From: Uloborus plumipes
Lineage: Eukaryota > Arthropoda > Arachnida > Araneae > Uloboridae
Direction: 5' to 3'
Assembly (NCBI GenBank): GCA_038373865.1
Contig: JAXGGA010002279.1
Coordinates: 62,001-126,000, forward strand
Length of the DNA stretch: 64,000 nt
This document shows, one piece after another, positions 37,918 through 49,335 of the stretch; positions within the stretch are counted from its first letter, which is position 1; each line of letters opens with the position of its first letter. The translations under genes were made by a program, and so were the position numbers. Below the pieces are notes generated by a model, which searched no databases, had not been told where the DNA came from, and saw nothing but the letters and a program-made list of their open reading frames with translations.

Positions 37918-39132
37918 CACTGAAGTGACAAAAGTCATGGGATACCTCTTAATATCGTGTCGGCCCTCCTTTTGCCCGGCGAAGTGCAACAACTCGACGT
38001 GGCATGGACTCAACAAGTCGTTGGAAGTCTTCTGCAGGAATATTGAGCCATGCTGTCTCGATAGACGTCCATAACTGTGAAAGCGTTGATGGGGCAGGAT
38101 TTTGGGCACGAACAGACCTCTCGATGGTGTCCCATAAATGCTCAATGGGATTCATGTCGGGCGATCTAGGTGGCCAAATCATTCGTTGGAATTGTCCAGA
38201 ATTTTCTTCAAACCAATTGCGAACAGTTGTGGCCCGGTGACATGGTGCATTGTCATCCATAAAAATCCCATCGTTGTTTGGGTACATGAAGTCCATGAAT
38301 GGCTGCAAGTGATCTCCAAGTAGCTGCACATAAGCATTTCCAGTCAATGTTCGGTCCAGTCGCACTAGAGGACCAAGTCCATGCCATGAAAAAACAGCCC
38401 ACACCATTACGGAGCCACCACCAGCTTGAACAGTGCCTTGCTGACAGTTTGGGTCCATGGCTTCGTGGGGTCTGCGCCACACTCGAACCCTACCATCGGC
38501 TCTTACCAGCTGAAATCGTGACTCATCGGACCAGGCCACGGTTTTCCATTCATCTAGGGACCAACCGATATGCTCACGTGCCCACGAGAGTCGCTGCAAG
38601 CGATGTCGTTCTGTCAGTAAAGGCACTCGAGTCGGTCTTCTGCTGGAATAGCCCAAGAAATCCAAATTTCTCCGCACAGTTCTAGCAGACACGTCCATTG
38701 TACGTCCCACATTGATTTCTACGGTGATTTGACGCAGTGTTGCTTGTCTGTTAGAATTTACGACTCTTTGCAGACGTCGCCGGTCTCGATCTTTAAGTGC
38801 AGGCGGTCGACCACTGCGCTGTCCATGGTGGGATGTTATGCCTGAAATTTCATACTCTCGGCACACTCTTGACACAGTGGATCTGGGAATGTTGAATTCT
38901 CTAACGATTTCCGAAATGGCATGACCCATGCGTCTAGCTCCAACTAACATTCCGCGTTCAAAGTCTGTTAATTCACGTCGTGCGGTCATCATCACGTTAA
39001 AACCTCTTCACATGAATAACTTGAACAGAAATGAAAGCTCTGTAAAAGCACTGCGCATTTATACCTGTTCTATGCGATGCTACTGCCATCTGAAAATTTG
39101 CATATTGCTATCCCATGACTTTTGTCACTTCA

Positions 39133-39135
<3 letters not shown>
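37918..39135 (-). mobile_element. Tc1/mariner transposon, apparently intact
   Basis: 27-bp terminal inverted repeats beginning CACTGAAGTGACAAAAGTCA (37918-37944 and 39109-39135) are identical and flanked by TA on both sides. The 1,218-bp element carries one uninterrupted transposase gene. Perfect terminal repeats and an open frame point to recent activity. It lies immediately beside the AGGGTGTCCC terminus on the left and a TA array on the right. Confidence 0.96.
37949..38995 (-). CDS. Tc1-like transposase, intact, DD36E spacing
   Basis: The 348-residue frame is uninterrupted and spans nearly the whole element. Residues about 9-60 form the first helix-turn-helix (AISEIVREFNIPRSTVSRVC), followed by a GRPP motif at 62-65 (linker, like GRPR) and a second helix-turn-helix around 83-115. 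The catalytic triad is Asp157 (WSDESRF), Asp248 (FMDDNAPCH) and Glu285 (MNPIEHLWD). The last two are separated by 36 residues by my count, rather than the 34 of classical Tc1, which fits the DD36E lineage described in animals. The C-terminus ends GGPTRY. Two further Met codons directly follow the first, so the exact start is uncertain. It would act in the nucleus, cutting at the 27-bp repeats and inserting at TA. Confidence 0.95.
   Translation of the reverse strand: MMMTARRELTDFERGMLVGARRMGHAISEIVREFNIPRSTVSRVCREYEISGITSHHGQRSGRPPALKDRDRRRLQRVVNSNRQATLRQITVEINVGRTMDVSARTVRRNLDFLGYSSRRPTRVPLLTERHRLQRLSWAREHIGWSLDEWKTVAWSDESRFQLVRADGRVRVWRRPHEAMDPNCQQGTVQAGGGSVMVWAVFSWHGLGPLVRLDRTLTGNAYVQLLGDHLQPFMDFMYPNNDGIFMDDNAPCHRATTVRNWFEENSGQFQRMIWPPRSPDMNPIEHLWDTIERSVRAQNPAPSTLSQLWTSIETAWLNIPAEDFQRLVESMPRRVVALRRAKGGPTRY

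Positions 39136-39164
<29 letters not shown>
39136..39164. repeat. (TA)n microsatellite
   Basis: A short TA array lies between the Tc1 element and the GGGTCATTCCA terminus of the fold-back element. Confidence 0.95.
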
Positions 39165-39166
<2 letters not shown>

Positions 39167-42045
39167 GTCATTCCATGTCAAGTGATCCAACGTTTTTTAC
39201 CTTACATTTTTGTATTTCTTTCAAATTTGGCTCATCAATTGTACCCCTTGAGGTAATCAAAAATCTCAATTTTTGGATTTTTATCTCTATTATTTTTTCA
39301 TTTATGAGACTTTGAACTTTGGAAAAACCCTCGTTTTTCCATGGATAAGGGAACATAAAAGGGACCATAACTCGGCACCAAATATAGATAGAACGATTTG
39401 GTAAATGGCATTTTAAAGTACGTTAGTTGCCGCTTAATCTGATATGCAACATGACTAATTTGATAAAAATTTTCTTTTTCAAAAAATGAAATTTAAATTT
39501 CAAATTTAAATTTCTCGAAAAACATATAATGAATTTTTTTGAAAAAATTCTCAAAAATTTTTGTGTATTTTATCTATGTTTGTACAAATTTTTAGATTGG
39601 GATCTCAATGGGATCATATTTTTTTGAATTTTTGAATAAAACTGTATAGGAAAAAAATGATATTTTTTAGATTCTATTTATTTAAATACTAAGTTCTCTT
39701 GCTTGTGATGGTCTAAAAAGTAGTAAACAAACATGAATATGTTTAAAGTGAGCTAGCATGAGCTTATAGATTTGTCAGGTTCACCCCCCTCCCCCTTCCT
39801 CCCCCGCACAACCACTCTTTTTTAATTCAAAACTGTTCAAAATGTTTAAAAAAAAAAAACTCTTTGATACAAAATGAATAGTAAACTTATTTAAAGTTGG
39901 TAAATGAGTTTCCTTATAACTAGACGAAGTATCCCCCTCCTCCACCCAAATATACCATTAACGCTGTACAATTATAACGTCTAACCTGGGGATTGAATTG
40001 ACTATTATTTTTACTCTAGTAAGTGAGCTAGCATTAACTTGTAGATTGGTCAGCTCCCCTCCCTTCCTTCCTGACCCAACCATTTTTTCCCCCAAACTGT
40101 TTAAAATGCTAAAAAAAAGCTTCTTTGATACAAAATGAACAGTAAGCTTATTTAAAGTTGGTAAATGGGCTTCCTTATAACAAGGCAAAGTACAACCCTT
40201 CCCCCACCCAAATATACCATTAACGCTATACTAATATGACGTCTCACCTGGGGATTGATTTGAGGATTATTTTCCCCCTAGGTATATATTGTTTTTCAGA
40301 CGAAGTGTTTCGTTTTCAATCCGAACTTCACAAAGTGTACTTCCATTCAATATCTGAATTTAAACTTATGGTTCATTTCATCCCCTCCCCCAGCACCAAT
40401 CTTCAATTTTGAAGGGAGGAAATAAATGGGTCGCCCCAAGATCATAGCAAACAGCAAAATAGCACCTGTTTCCCCTTGTTCTCATAATGTTTTCCCATTA
40501 TTTTCACACAAAACTGAAAAGAAATCAAAGTGTCACGTTATATGTCAGTCCCCATCACTGCCTTTCCTTTCTCTTATTGGACAAAGCTCATGAGCTAATA
40601 GGAAAGAGTAACAAACAGAACAAACTGAAACACTACCAGACATCAGTAGAGACTAAGGCTTTGAAATGGGGTTAGGCGGGATGATAAAAAAAAGTTTGGA
40701 GTGGGAAGGTAGGGTAAGGGGGGGGGGAGCAATCTGTAAAGAAGTTAAACAACATGTGAGGTTGTGCTCAAAAAAGCAGTGTTTGTTTAATATATGTATA
40801 TAGCTATATCTTGCTGCATTACTTTCCTTTACAACAAAATGAAAAAGAACACAAACAATTAAAAAAATTAAATAACAGCTGCACACTAGATAATGTGGAA
40901 AGATAGTTATGGGGACACAGACATATGGTCTGATATTTTGATTTATTTTCAGTTTTGTGCGAAAAGAATAGAAAAAACGATGAGAACAAGAAGAAACTGC
41001 TGTTTTGCTGTTTGCTATGATCTTGGGGCGACCCATTTATTTCCTCCCTTCAAAATTGAAGATTGGTGCTGGGGTAGAAGATGAAATGAATCAGAAAGTT
41101 AAATTTCAGATATTGAATGGAAGTACACTTTGAAGTTGGGATCGAAAAAGAAACACTTCGTCTGAAAAACACTATATATACCTAGGGTGAAAATAATCCT
41201 CAATTCAATCCCCAGGTTAGACGTCATATTAGTATAGTGTGAATGGTATATTTGGGTGGGGAGGGGAATACTTCGTCTAGTTATAAGGAAACCCATTTCC
41301 CCACTTTAAATAAGTTTACTATTCATTTTGTATCAAAGAGTTTTTTTTTTTGTTTAACATTTTGAACAGTTTTGAATTAAAAAAGAGTGGTTGTGCGGGG
41401 GAGAAGGGGTAGGGGGGTGAAGCTGACAAATCTATAAGCTCGTGCCAGCTCACTTGTAACATATTCATGTTTGTTTACTACTTTTAAGACCATCACGAGC
41501 AAGAGAACTTAGTATTTAAATAAATAGAATCTAAAAAATATCATTTTTTTCCTATACAGTTTTATTCAAAAATTCAAAAAAATACGATCCCATTGAGATC
41601 CCAATCTAAAAATTTGTACAAACATAGATAAAATACACAAGAATTTTTGAGAATTTTTTCAAAAACATTCATTATATGTGTTTCGAGAAATTTAAATTTG
41701 AAATTTAAATTACATTTTTTGAAAAGGAAATTTTTTTACCAATTTAGTTATGTTGCATATCAAATAAGCGGCAACTAACGTACTTTAAAATGCCATTTAC
41801 CAAATCGTTCTATCTATATTTGGTGTCGAGTTATGGTCCCTTTTACGTTCCCTTATCCATGGAAAAACGAGGGTTTTTCCAAAGTTCAAAGTCTCATAAA
41901 TGAAAAAATAATAGAGATAAAAATCCAAAAATTGAGACTTTTGATTACCTCAAGGGGTACAATTGATGAGCCAAATGTGAAAGAAATACAAAAATGTAAG
42001 GTAAAATTTTTCTCAGATTTTGAATCACTGGACGTGGAATGACCC
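39165..42045. mobile_element. Giant fold-back element, arms of about 1.2-1.4 kb
   Basis: The left end GGGTCATTCCATGTCAAGTG and the right end, reversed, GGGTCATTCCACGTCCAGTG start inverted arms that stay alignable through landmarks CCCTTGAGGTAATCAAAA, AAATGCCATTT and TTTGGTGCCGAGTTATGGTC. The pairing continues to GGGTCGCCCCAAGATCATAG (40429), whose mirror lies at 41013-41032. The arms diverge gradually toward a loop near 40560-40900. Frames inside (40653-41036 minus, 127 codons) are hydrophobic, not conserved between arms, and probably spurious. The short terminal motif is shared with ends at 49155 and 62557. No transposase is encoded. Confidence 0.85.
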
Positions 42046-42056
42046 ATTGTATATAT

Positions 42057-43851
42057 CAGGGGTGGCCAACCTTTTTAGGGAGAGTGCCACTATCTGGGGA
42101 GAAAAAACTCAGCGTGCCACATTGTATGTTCTAACAAATTGATTTTTTTTTTAAAGTTAAAACAGATTTTATGCTGTCTGATTATGTAATTCTTACTCAA
42201 ATGAAACATTTTTTCTCGTAAATCTGAGTAATTTAAATCTAAATGATAATAAAGATTAAACAAGTCCGAACTTAAAAGTTATCGTTAATAAATACTGTTA
42301 CAGGTTTTGTCAGTTGACTTGTGCTTAAAAAAGAAACAAATAACATCAAATATTCTATTCTAAAAATTAAAGAGCCTGTACTTAATATGGTTTATGAGTC
42401 TGCATCTTTTCCATCAAGTCTTTAATTTTAGGATTAGTTCTTGAGAATCCTAAGAAATTTAACTGTTTTAAGTGCAATCAATTAGTATTCAACGGTATTT
42501 CGATTTTTCTGCATTCATAACAAAAATATTTGTTTAGAAGCGTATTTTTAGCCAAATCTACAACAGCATCAGACTCTTAAAGTGTGTAAATGTGAAAAAA
42601 AAATGTTGTTACAAACTTCCAAATTTCTATAAACGTGGGTGACTTTCTGTTGAAGTAAGCTCTTATATTTGATTACCAATGCAAAAGGTCAGTAATTCCG
42701 ATTTGGATTTCAGAAGGGTAACAAGTAGTGTCTTGCAGAGAAATAAACAAAGAATTTGAAAATATCAGCATTTTTTTTATGATCCTGAAAATCATTAAAC
42801 TTAACACTGAATGAATACTTAAAATCGGTGTAAAATTTTCTCCATATACCATTGGAAAATTATTAAATTTCGGTTGATACTTTCAGTATTAACTTTTAAT
42901 GTTTTATTCTTTTTTTCTCCAAAGTAGAAAGAAAGAAACTGAAGTTTCATCATAAAAAAATGTAGATGGCCTCTACTGGTTTAGGAAACCCTTTTTTTTG
43001 TACAATCTTAAATTTAAATTACTTAAACGCAGGACATTAAGAGATGACATAGCTAAATTAGTTCGCTATTCTCCATTTCTAAGTAGCAAGTCCTCATTGC
43101 TTTCCTTAAAGCTATTTTGAAAACACACTCACTAAAATTCTAAATCTTATGACTATTTTTCCTTTGGATAGATATTGCACATTTTAATGAAGGAGTAACT
43201 TGCCATACTCTCCTCTTTCTCCTGGGAAAAGTTCACAAAACATTCAGAGCTCTAATTCGTAGTTTGTTAATACAATTAACTCTACAGGGTCACCAACAGA
43301 GAAAAAGTCTCATTCCTTGGCAAGGAACTTGTGATAGATAATTCGATGACACTTTTGAAGTTTTTTTTCCCACATTATTTTCAAGAAATGTAACAAAGAC
43401 AATTTAAGGGTCTTCATTTGTGCAACCATGCCAAATTTTGTCCAATCTAGTTTCTTAATTTTAGTTACAGAGTTTTTTTTTTTTTTTTTCAATTTCATCA
43501 CCCGTATCTGAAACTATTGCAGATCAAGAATCCATTCTGCAGAATTGAAAGTTTCATTCGTGTCAAGCACAAGTATGCTTTACAAAGCATTGTCTGTAGC
43601 GTCACAGCTTCCGTTCGATGTCCGAAGCTAACGCTAAGTACTTTGCAATATTGTAGTTCAGACAATTTTAAAGCCAGCCTCCTGACACTTAATTGTTACA
43701 ATATCATGACATTTATCAGTTTAAGGGTTTTATTTTTGAGATCGACATTTTTCCCTCAATTTTGGATTTTTTTCAAAAAGTCTTCGCGTGCCACTGTTAC
43801 TGGTCTGCCGTGCCACATTGTGGCACGCGTGCCGCGGGTTGGCCACCACTG
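42057..43851 (-). mobile_element. hAT transposon with decayed transposase
   Basis: The termini CAGGGGTGGCCAACC and, reversed, CAGTGGTGGCCAACC are inverted repeats of about 15 bp. Both sides are flanked by GTATATAT, an 8-bp duplication (in TA-rich DNA, so partly ambiguous). CAGGGGTGGCCAACC is a classic hAT (Charlie-like) end, and the interior carries hAT transposase remnants on the minus strand. Length is 1,795 bp. Confidence 0.88.
42900..43505 (-). pseudogene. hAT transposase relic (ZBED5/GTF2IRD2-like)
   Basis: Frame fragments in order on the minus strand resemble the hAT transposase core. KIKKLDWTKFGMV (near 43440) sits where LDWxxxxGVCTDGA is found, and KCHRIIYHKFLAKE (near 43325) matches HCIIHQExLCAK. 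After a frame change, EYGKLLLH and then QYLSKGKIVIRFRIL (near 43160-43200) correspond to EYGxLLYHTEVRWLSRGKVLKRFxEL. Several stops and frameshifts are present, so the gene is long dead. The family comparison is from memory of these conserved segments. Confidence 0.7.
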
Positions 43852-43852
43852 G

Positions 43853-43901
<49 letters not shown>
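43852..43901. repeat. (TA)n microsatellite at hAT end
   Basis: A TA array with one phase shift, directly beyond the hAT terminus. Confidence 0.95.
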
Positions 43902-43908
<7 letters not shown>

Positions 43909-45085
43909 TATGCAACTTGCTGAATTTAGTTACATAATTACTCTTTAGGGGTACGGAAATTACACAGCAAGTAGGAAAATAAAATAAAATTAAGGTGGAG
44001 GTACAACTATTTCAATGCGAAAGAAAAATAATCTTTTGAATAATTTGCTTCCTACGCGACGGCAGTCAACATAAGTTTATTTTAAAAATCACTTCATTAT
44101 AAAATAACATTAGAAGAATTATCAGAATATTTTCATTAATATTTATGAAGAAATGAGTCATTGAGTCATTGAGAGTAACTCTCCGTGGATGTTTCAAGAC
44201 AAAAAATATTTTATTACGGTGCTTCTCATTACAAATTATTGAATCATCTGAAATTTCAAAACGAAAATGATTTTAGAAGTTAATAAGCAAGCAACAACGC
44301 TGATTTTTTTAAAAATGGTTTAAATTTAAATGAACAGTTAAGCCTCCATTATCCTGTTTTATTAAAAAAAAAAAAAAAAAAATGCAAAATGACCCCCTAA
44401 ATCCAAACACGACCACCGTTTTCCTATGTTGCGTCGCGTCCACCAATTTTTGGAAATGCCGCCCCCTCAACAACTTTTTCAGTTTTCGACAGTTCAAAAC
44501 CATTATTTCGATTTGGAAAGATAGGAGCATTATTGTAACCATTTACATACTTCTGAAGGGTTAGAGAGATGCAAATCTAGAAAAGCGTGAACATTAGTAG
44601 CGGGGATATTCCCCCTAAAAGGTTTTTAAAACATCGAAAACGATGCTTTCCAACCGAAGGTGCTATTTCATGATATTTTCAATAATATTTGAGGTAAAAC
44701 AGAGTACCGAACTCACTTCTATCATCCCCTGTGGGCGAAAAAATTGTCCCAATGGTTTTTTATTTTTATTATTTTTTTTTTAAATCTCGGAAAAACCACA
44801 AGGTGCTTACTAGTAGCACCGCATATTTTCGGTAAAGAGCCCCTTCCCGTGTTATCATTATATTAAGAAATGATAAACAATGAGGGCGGTGAATCCCCTA
44901 AATGCTGTATTATATAGGCATACTTAATTTCGTTTTTAATTTTAAATATATCTGTAAATGTAACGTAAATAAATGTAAATGAGGCGGAAACTTCTTTATT
45001 GGAGATCTGCGATGTGATCAGTATACAACATGTGATGTTTCCACGATTTTGTATTTTTACGGCGTGAAATTTTTTTTGGACACAT
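43902..45085. other. AT-rich sequence, nothing recognised
   Basis: Noise frames only; an A-run lies at 44365-44382. No element termini found. Confidence 0.35.
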
Positions 45086-45193
45086 CCCAAGTAGCACACT
45101 TCGTTTTTTAAAGGTTGTAAAATGGTTATTAACGTTGTAACAACCGCTTAAAAACGTTTATAAAACGTTTAAAGGTTATTTGTGCTACATGGG
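45086..45193. mobile_element. 108-bp MITE (CCCAAGTAGCAC family), copy 2
   Basis: CCCAAGTAGCACA and TGTGCTACATGGG are inverted termini. The interior is almost identical to 9769-9876. Confidence 0.9.
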
Positions 45194-45939
45194 ATAACTC
45201 GTAGAAGTGAGCTCAATACTCCGATTTTACACTGAAAAATAGGTAAAAAAATTGCAAAAAACTAATAGGTAAAAATATTGTTTTTGACGATTTAAAAAAT
45301 ATTTCAGAGAGGAGTACTCCATGAGCTTCCAAACTTGTAACAAATGATCATTCATATAAACTTTTCACCCCACTAGTCCTCAGAAGAATGTGTATGGTTA
45401 ATATAATGCTTCCTTCTTTTCTAAATAAAAATAACGGTTATGAAATTGTCGAAAACTGGAAAAAAAAATCAGGGCCCCATTTCCAAAAAGTGGTGGTTGA
45501 TGGGGGGAAAAGGGTGGTCATATTTGATACAGGGATTCATTTTACATAAGAATCCACACTGGTGACAGTAGTATTTAAAGTTTTTTTTTTTTTTTGGCCA
45601 AGCAGTATTTATTTTTATTTTCCTCAGCAAAGAAACAATATTACTTGAAAGTAATTGGTCATCGTGGAGGCAAGATCTATTCCAAACAACAATTTTTCTG
45701 TACATTTCTGGGCTCTCCACTCCCAATCATCATTCAGTTAATTCTCAGAACATTATAAATAATTGCAAGTTTTTAAATGCTAATTAATTCATAAGCAATT
45801 GAATAAAAAAATAAAGTTTTATTTTACCCAGTAACTCTTCTATTACATGTATGTACATTCAAAAATTAATTTAGCGAGTAATATTACAACAATGCTTAAT
45901 ATTTTGTTACCAAATGCCATAAGGACTAAAACTAAATAA
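45194..45939. other. AT-rich sequence, nothing recognised
   Basis: Short minus frames (45726-45469) have no domain. A T-run lies near 45580. Confidence 0.35.
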
Positions 45940-46036
45940 CCCAAGTAGCACACTTCGTTTTTAAAAGGTTGTAAAATGGTTATTAACGTTGTAACAACCG
46001 ATTAAAAACGTTTAAACGTTTTTTGTGCTACCTGGG
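45940..46036. mobile_element. 97-bp MITE (CCCAAGTAGCAC family), copy 3
   Basis: The same termini and interior as the copies at 9769 and 45086, but an internal segment containing TATAAAACG is missing, giving a shorter, internally deleted copy. Confidence 0.9.
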
Positions 46037-46049
46037 AACTCTCCAACTT

Positions 46050-46452
46050 CACTGGCAGCAGAGGCATAATACTGGCAGCAGAGGCTCCAATTTTTAACTG
46101 TAAAATGCATAGTAATAAACTGTAAAACTAGTAATTTTAGTTTCTTACTGTAAAGTTAGCAATTTTACAGTTTATTGCCGTAAAATTTAGCTGTATTATA
46201 CAGTAAAAACAACAGTATAATGCTGGCAGCAGAAGTTCCAGTTTAAGACTGTAAAATGCACGGTAATAAACTATAAAATTAGCCTCTTTACAGTTTATTA
46301 CTGTAAAGTTAGCAATTTTACAGTTTAGTACTGTCAAATGAGAAATTTCAGTTTATTACTGTAAAATTAGCAATTTTTGCAGTAATAAACTAAAATTACG
46401 ATAAAATTAGCTGTATTATACTATAAAAACAACATGCATTTTTTACAGTGTA
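46050..46452. mobile_element. CTGTAAAA MITE family, copy 4
   Basis: Internal blocks (CTGGCAGCAGAGGCTCCAAT, AAACTGTAAAAT.AGC, TTAGCTGTATTATACAGTAA) run in the opposite orientation to the copies at 27366 and 48694. The right end is CATTTTTTACAGTGTAG; the left terminal repeat is lost, and the adjacent CCCAAGTAGCAC MITE ends 14 bp away. Confidence 0.8.
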
Positions 46453-47401
46453 GAAGTCAGCAGAAATTTTATTCAACTACAAAAATATTGCTCGCTTTAG
46501 GCGGGATTAATCCTTAAAAACGAGTTACACTACCATAGAATAAACATTATACTAACCAAGTAGTTCTAATTTCCTCCTTAAATATGTACTCGTTAAGAGC
46601 GAGTTTGACTGCAATTGTTATTCATGAAGAACAGAATTTCAAGCGTAAATAGTCTTCGCCTTCTGCGCTGTTGAAGATCTATTGTAGTATGTAGTAAGTT
46701 GACAATGAGCAAGTTAATGTATACATATAAAAAAATAAGAAGTTTGTTTCTGTGTATGTATGTTTGTGGCGCTCTTCCCGGGAAAACGGTTAGACCCAGA
46801 AAGATTACATTTGGCATATAAGGGTAACTTTTGCTGTAGATGTGCACCTTGGAGCTCAATTTTTGATATTTGAATTAGAAAAAATGTTATTTAATGTTTT
46901 ATGTGAAATTTCAGAGATCACAGAAATAACTTTTGTATACCAGTGTTGGAAATTAAATTTCACTCCGGATGAAAAAAAACTTTTAAAATCATGTGATGTC
47001 TGTATTTTTTATGAATTTTCAAAAAACTTTTATTTTCCATTTTTTCCTTCGTTTTGCGAATTTCTTAACCAATCCTACGAAAAGTGTAAAAGTCTCTGTT
47101 CTAGAAATTAATTCCGTAAGAGAGTAAACATTTCACCCTCTTCAGAAAAAAATATACAATATTTAATATGCGATTTTTTATCCTACACACGCATTGCTAG
47201 AACGAAATAATTCCTCACTATCATCTTACTCTGACGTCACGTCAGCGAAAATCTTTTGGCCTCATGACGTCACCCCCACGAACGAACTTGCATTTGAATT
47301 CAATAAAAGCAGTGATATTATTATATCTTTAACAAATGCTAATTTCTTGCATATACTGCGGGGAACACAGTTTTTTTTTTTTTTTTTTGCTATTTGATTA
47401 A
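46453..47401. other. Includes a possible dispersed-repeat fragment
   Basis: Around 46755-46830, TGTATGTTTGTGGCGCTC and CCCGGGAAAACGGTTAGACC resemble a string often seen in arthropod interspersed repeats. I cannot define its ends. Two near-palindromic TGACGTCA sites lie at about 47232 and 47266. A T-run (47371-47388) precedes the next MITE. Confidence 0.35.
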
Positions 47402-47910
47402 CCCATTTATGCCCAAGTTTTTTTAACAATTTTTATCTGCTTAAAACACTTACTTGGAATAGTTTACATACATCTTAGGCGCAAAATAGATCGCCGTTGC
47501 CATATTTATTAAGTTATTTTACGTCCGGTTTATGGGACACTAAGCGGATATGTGCGCAAAATACGACCTTACTTGACTTTACTTTGCAAAGTAACGTTAC
47601 AGAAGGCATCTGTGATCAATTTTAAGCAAAACATTTTAAAATAGTTTAAATTTATGAAAAATAAGTTCGCAAAAACCGCTTTTACTTTCTGTGGCTACTT
47701 CTGCTGGATCGTTGCTTGACTGATTTGTCTGAAAATAGCTGTCAATAAATAAACTCTGATATCCAACTAGTGATTCTATCTGGTTTTCTCAAAAAGAAGG
47801 ACTATTTAACTTGTTAAAAACAGATTTAGTAAAATGGATATACCCATTACAAGTTTTTGTATTTAGTAACTAACAAGCGTCCCGTTTTTAGGCTACTGGG
47901 CATAAATGGG
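47402..47910. mobile_element. piggyBac-like MITE with perfect TTAA duplication
   Basis: CCCATTTATGCCCA at the left and TGGGCATAAATGGG at the right are perfect 14-bp inverted repeats. Both sides are flanked by TTAA (47398-47401 and 47911-47914). CCC termini plus TTAA fit piggyBac. The 509-bp interior has no transposase frame. A related end, TTAACCCATTAATGCC, occurs at 32363 without a partner. Confidence 0.92.
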
Positions 47911-48127
47911 TTAAAGAAGAAAAATGGGTGGTTTTTAAAATTTTTATTTTGTTAGGAAGTATGATTGGTGTGGTTAGGTTAAAATAAATCGAGATAGATA
48001 AGTGCTACAAATATAGAGATGTACATGTATAAAGCGCATAGATAAATAAATATAAAGACAGAACCCAATGGAGAATAAGAGATGGGAAAAGAAAAAACAC
48101 TGTAAAGAGAGAGAGAGAGACAGATAC

Positions 48128-48310
48128 GGTTCTTTCCATGCGAAATGAGCAAAAATGAGAAAAAATTGATGGCCGCATGGTAATAGATTTTTATGAAATT
48201 TGGTATACAGGTTCATTTTATGTATATATAGAAATATCTAAAAAAAGTTTGGCTCAATATTTTTTATTTTAGTCGTTATTTGCAACTGAAACTTAGCATG
48301 ATCGAGCATC
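48128..48310 (+). mobile_element. GGTCATTCCATG-family end, decayed copy
   Basis: GGTTCTTTCCATGCGAAATG followed by AGCAAAAATGAGAAAAAA, ATGGTAATAGATTTTTAT and TATACAGGTTCAT matches the end at 49155 for about 170 bp. The first bases are mutated and no partner end lies nearby. Confidence 0.7.
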
Positions 48311-48693
48311 ATCCGCACAAATGCTAAACGTTGTATGTTAGAAGTCTTATATTTTGTTACTTATGTCATGTAAACAAAACAGTTTTATATTGCCGTAATC
48401 TATGGAATAAGGTTATTTATCAGTCTGGCATTTACTAGTGTTATTACAATAGTTAGTTTTTTATTGACTTGTAAAAACTGAAAATAACACAGTTTTCTTA
48501 AAATAAAGCATTTTATTTTCTATTCTCGAGCTTTAAAAAATGCATTAGCATTCACTTACATTAATACCCACTAAAGTTCCAAGTATCATCAAACAAATAC
48601 CTTAATTTTGGAGTTATATTTAAACTCCTTTGTCTGCAAAATCAACTTTAAACTTAGAAACATTTTGTAAAATGACGATTTTCCCCTTTGTTT
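48311..48693. other. AT-rich sequence, nothing recognised
   Basis: Probably the interior of the decayed element that starts at 48128. No frame or repeat stands out. Confidence 0.3.
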
Positions 48694-49074
48694 ACACTGT
48701 AAAAATGAATGTTGTTCCTACAGTATAATACTGCTAATTTTATAATAATAAACTGTAAAAATTGCTAATTTTACAGTAATAAACTAAAATTGCTAATTTT
48801 ACAGTACTGAACTGTAAAATTGCTAATTTTACTGTTTATTATCGTGAATTTTACAGTTTTAAACTGGAACCTTTGCTGCCTGTAATATACTGTTGTTTTT
48901 ACGGTATAATGCAGCTAAATTTTACGTCAATAAACTGTAAAATTGCTAACTTTACACTAAAAAACTGTAAAATTGCTAGTTTTACAGTTTATTACTGTGC
49001 ATTTTACAGTTTCAAATTGGAACATCTGCTGCCAGTATTATACTGTGAAAACAACAATTCATTTTTTGCAGGGT
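48694..49074. mobile_element. CTGTAAAA MITE family, copy 5
   Basis: The left end ACACTGTAAAAATGAATGTT and right end AACAATTCATTTTTTGCAGGG are imperfect inverted termini. Interior units TAATTTTACAGTA and AAACTGTAAAATTGCTA repeat about seven times, with spacer blocks GGAACCTTTGCTGCCTG and GAACATCTGCTGCCAG. Orientation is the same as at 27366. Confidence 0.85.
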
Positions 49075-49154
49075 AGGCACAAAAATTTAGACTTCAGACA
49101 ACTGTCAAATTGAAAAAATTGTTGAAAAAAAAATCACAACAGCAGCATTCTATT

Positions 49155-49335
49155 GGGTCATTCCATGTGAAATGAGCAAAAATGAGAAAAAAGTAGCGAC
49201 CCCATGGTAATAGATTTTTATAAAATTTGGTACACAGGTTCATGTTGTCCATATATAAAAATATCTAAAAGGTTTTGGCTTAAAATTTTCTACTTTAGGA
49301 ATCACATGAAATTCAAAATTGGCCCACTTGAACAT
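49155..49335 (+). mobile_element. GGGTCATTCCATGTGAAATG terminus
   Basis: The string GGGTCATTCCATGTGAAATG and the following 160 bp match the decayed copy at 48128. The inverted counterpart, TTGCTCATTTGACATGGAAT, lies at 62533-62557. These may be the two ends of one very large element or of two separate ones. Confidence 0.65.

Noticed and set aside
38004..38685. Plus-strand frames over the intact Tc1 element, up to 128 codons
   Set aside because: Antisense shadows; the minus-strand frame has all DDE motifs.
40653..41036. 127-codon hydrophobic frame in the fold-back loop
   Set aside because: Not preserved in the mirrored arm; low-complexity hydrophobic residues expected from T-rich DNA.
47220..47280. 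Promoter with CRE palindromes
   Set aside because: Two TGACGTCA-like sites alone, without an adjacent exon or transcription-start evidence, do not support a promoter call.
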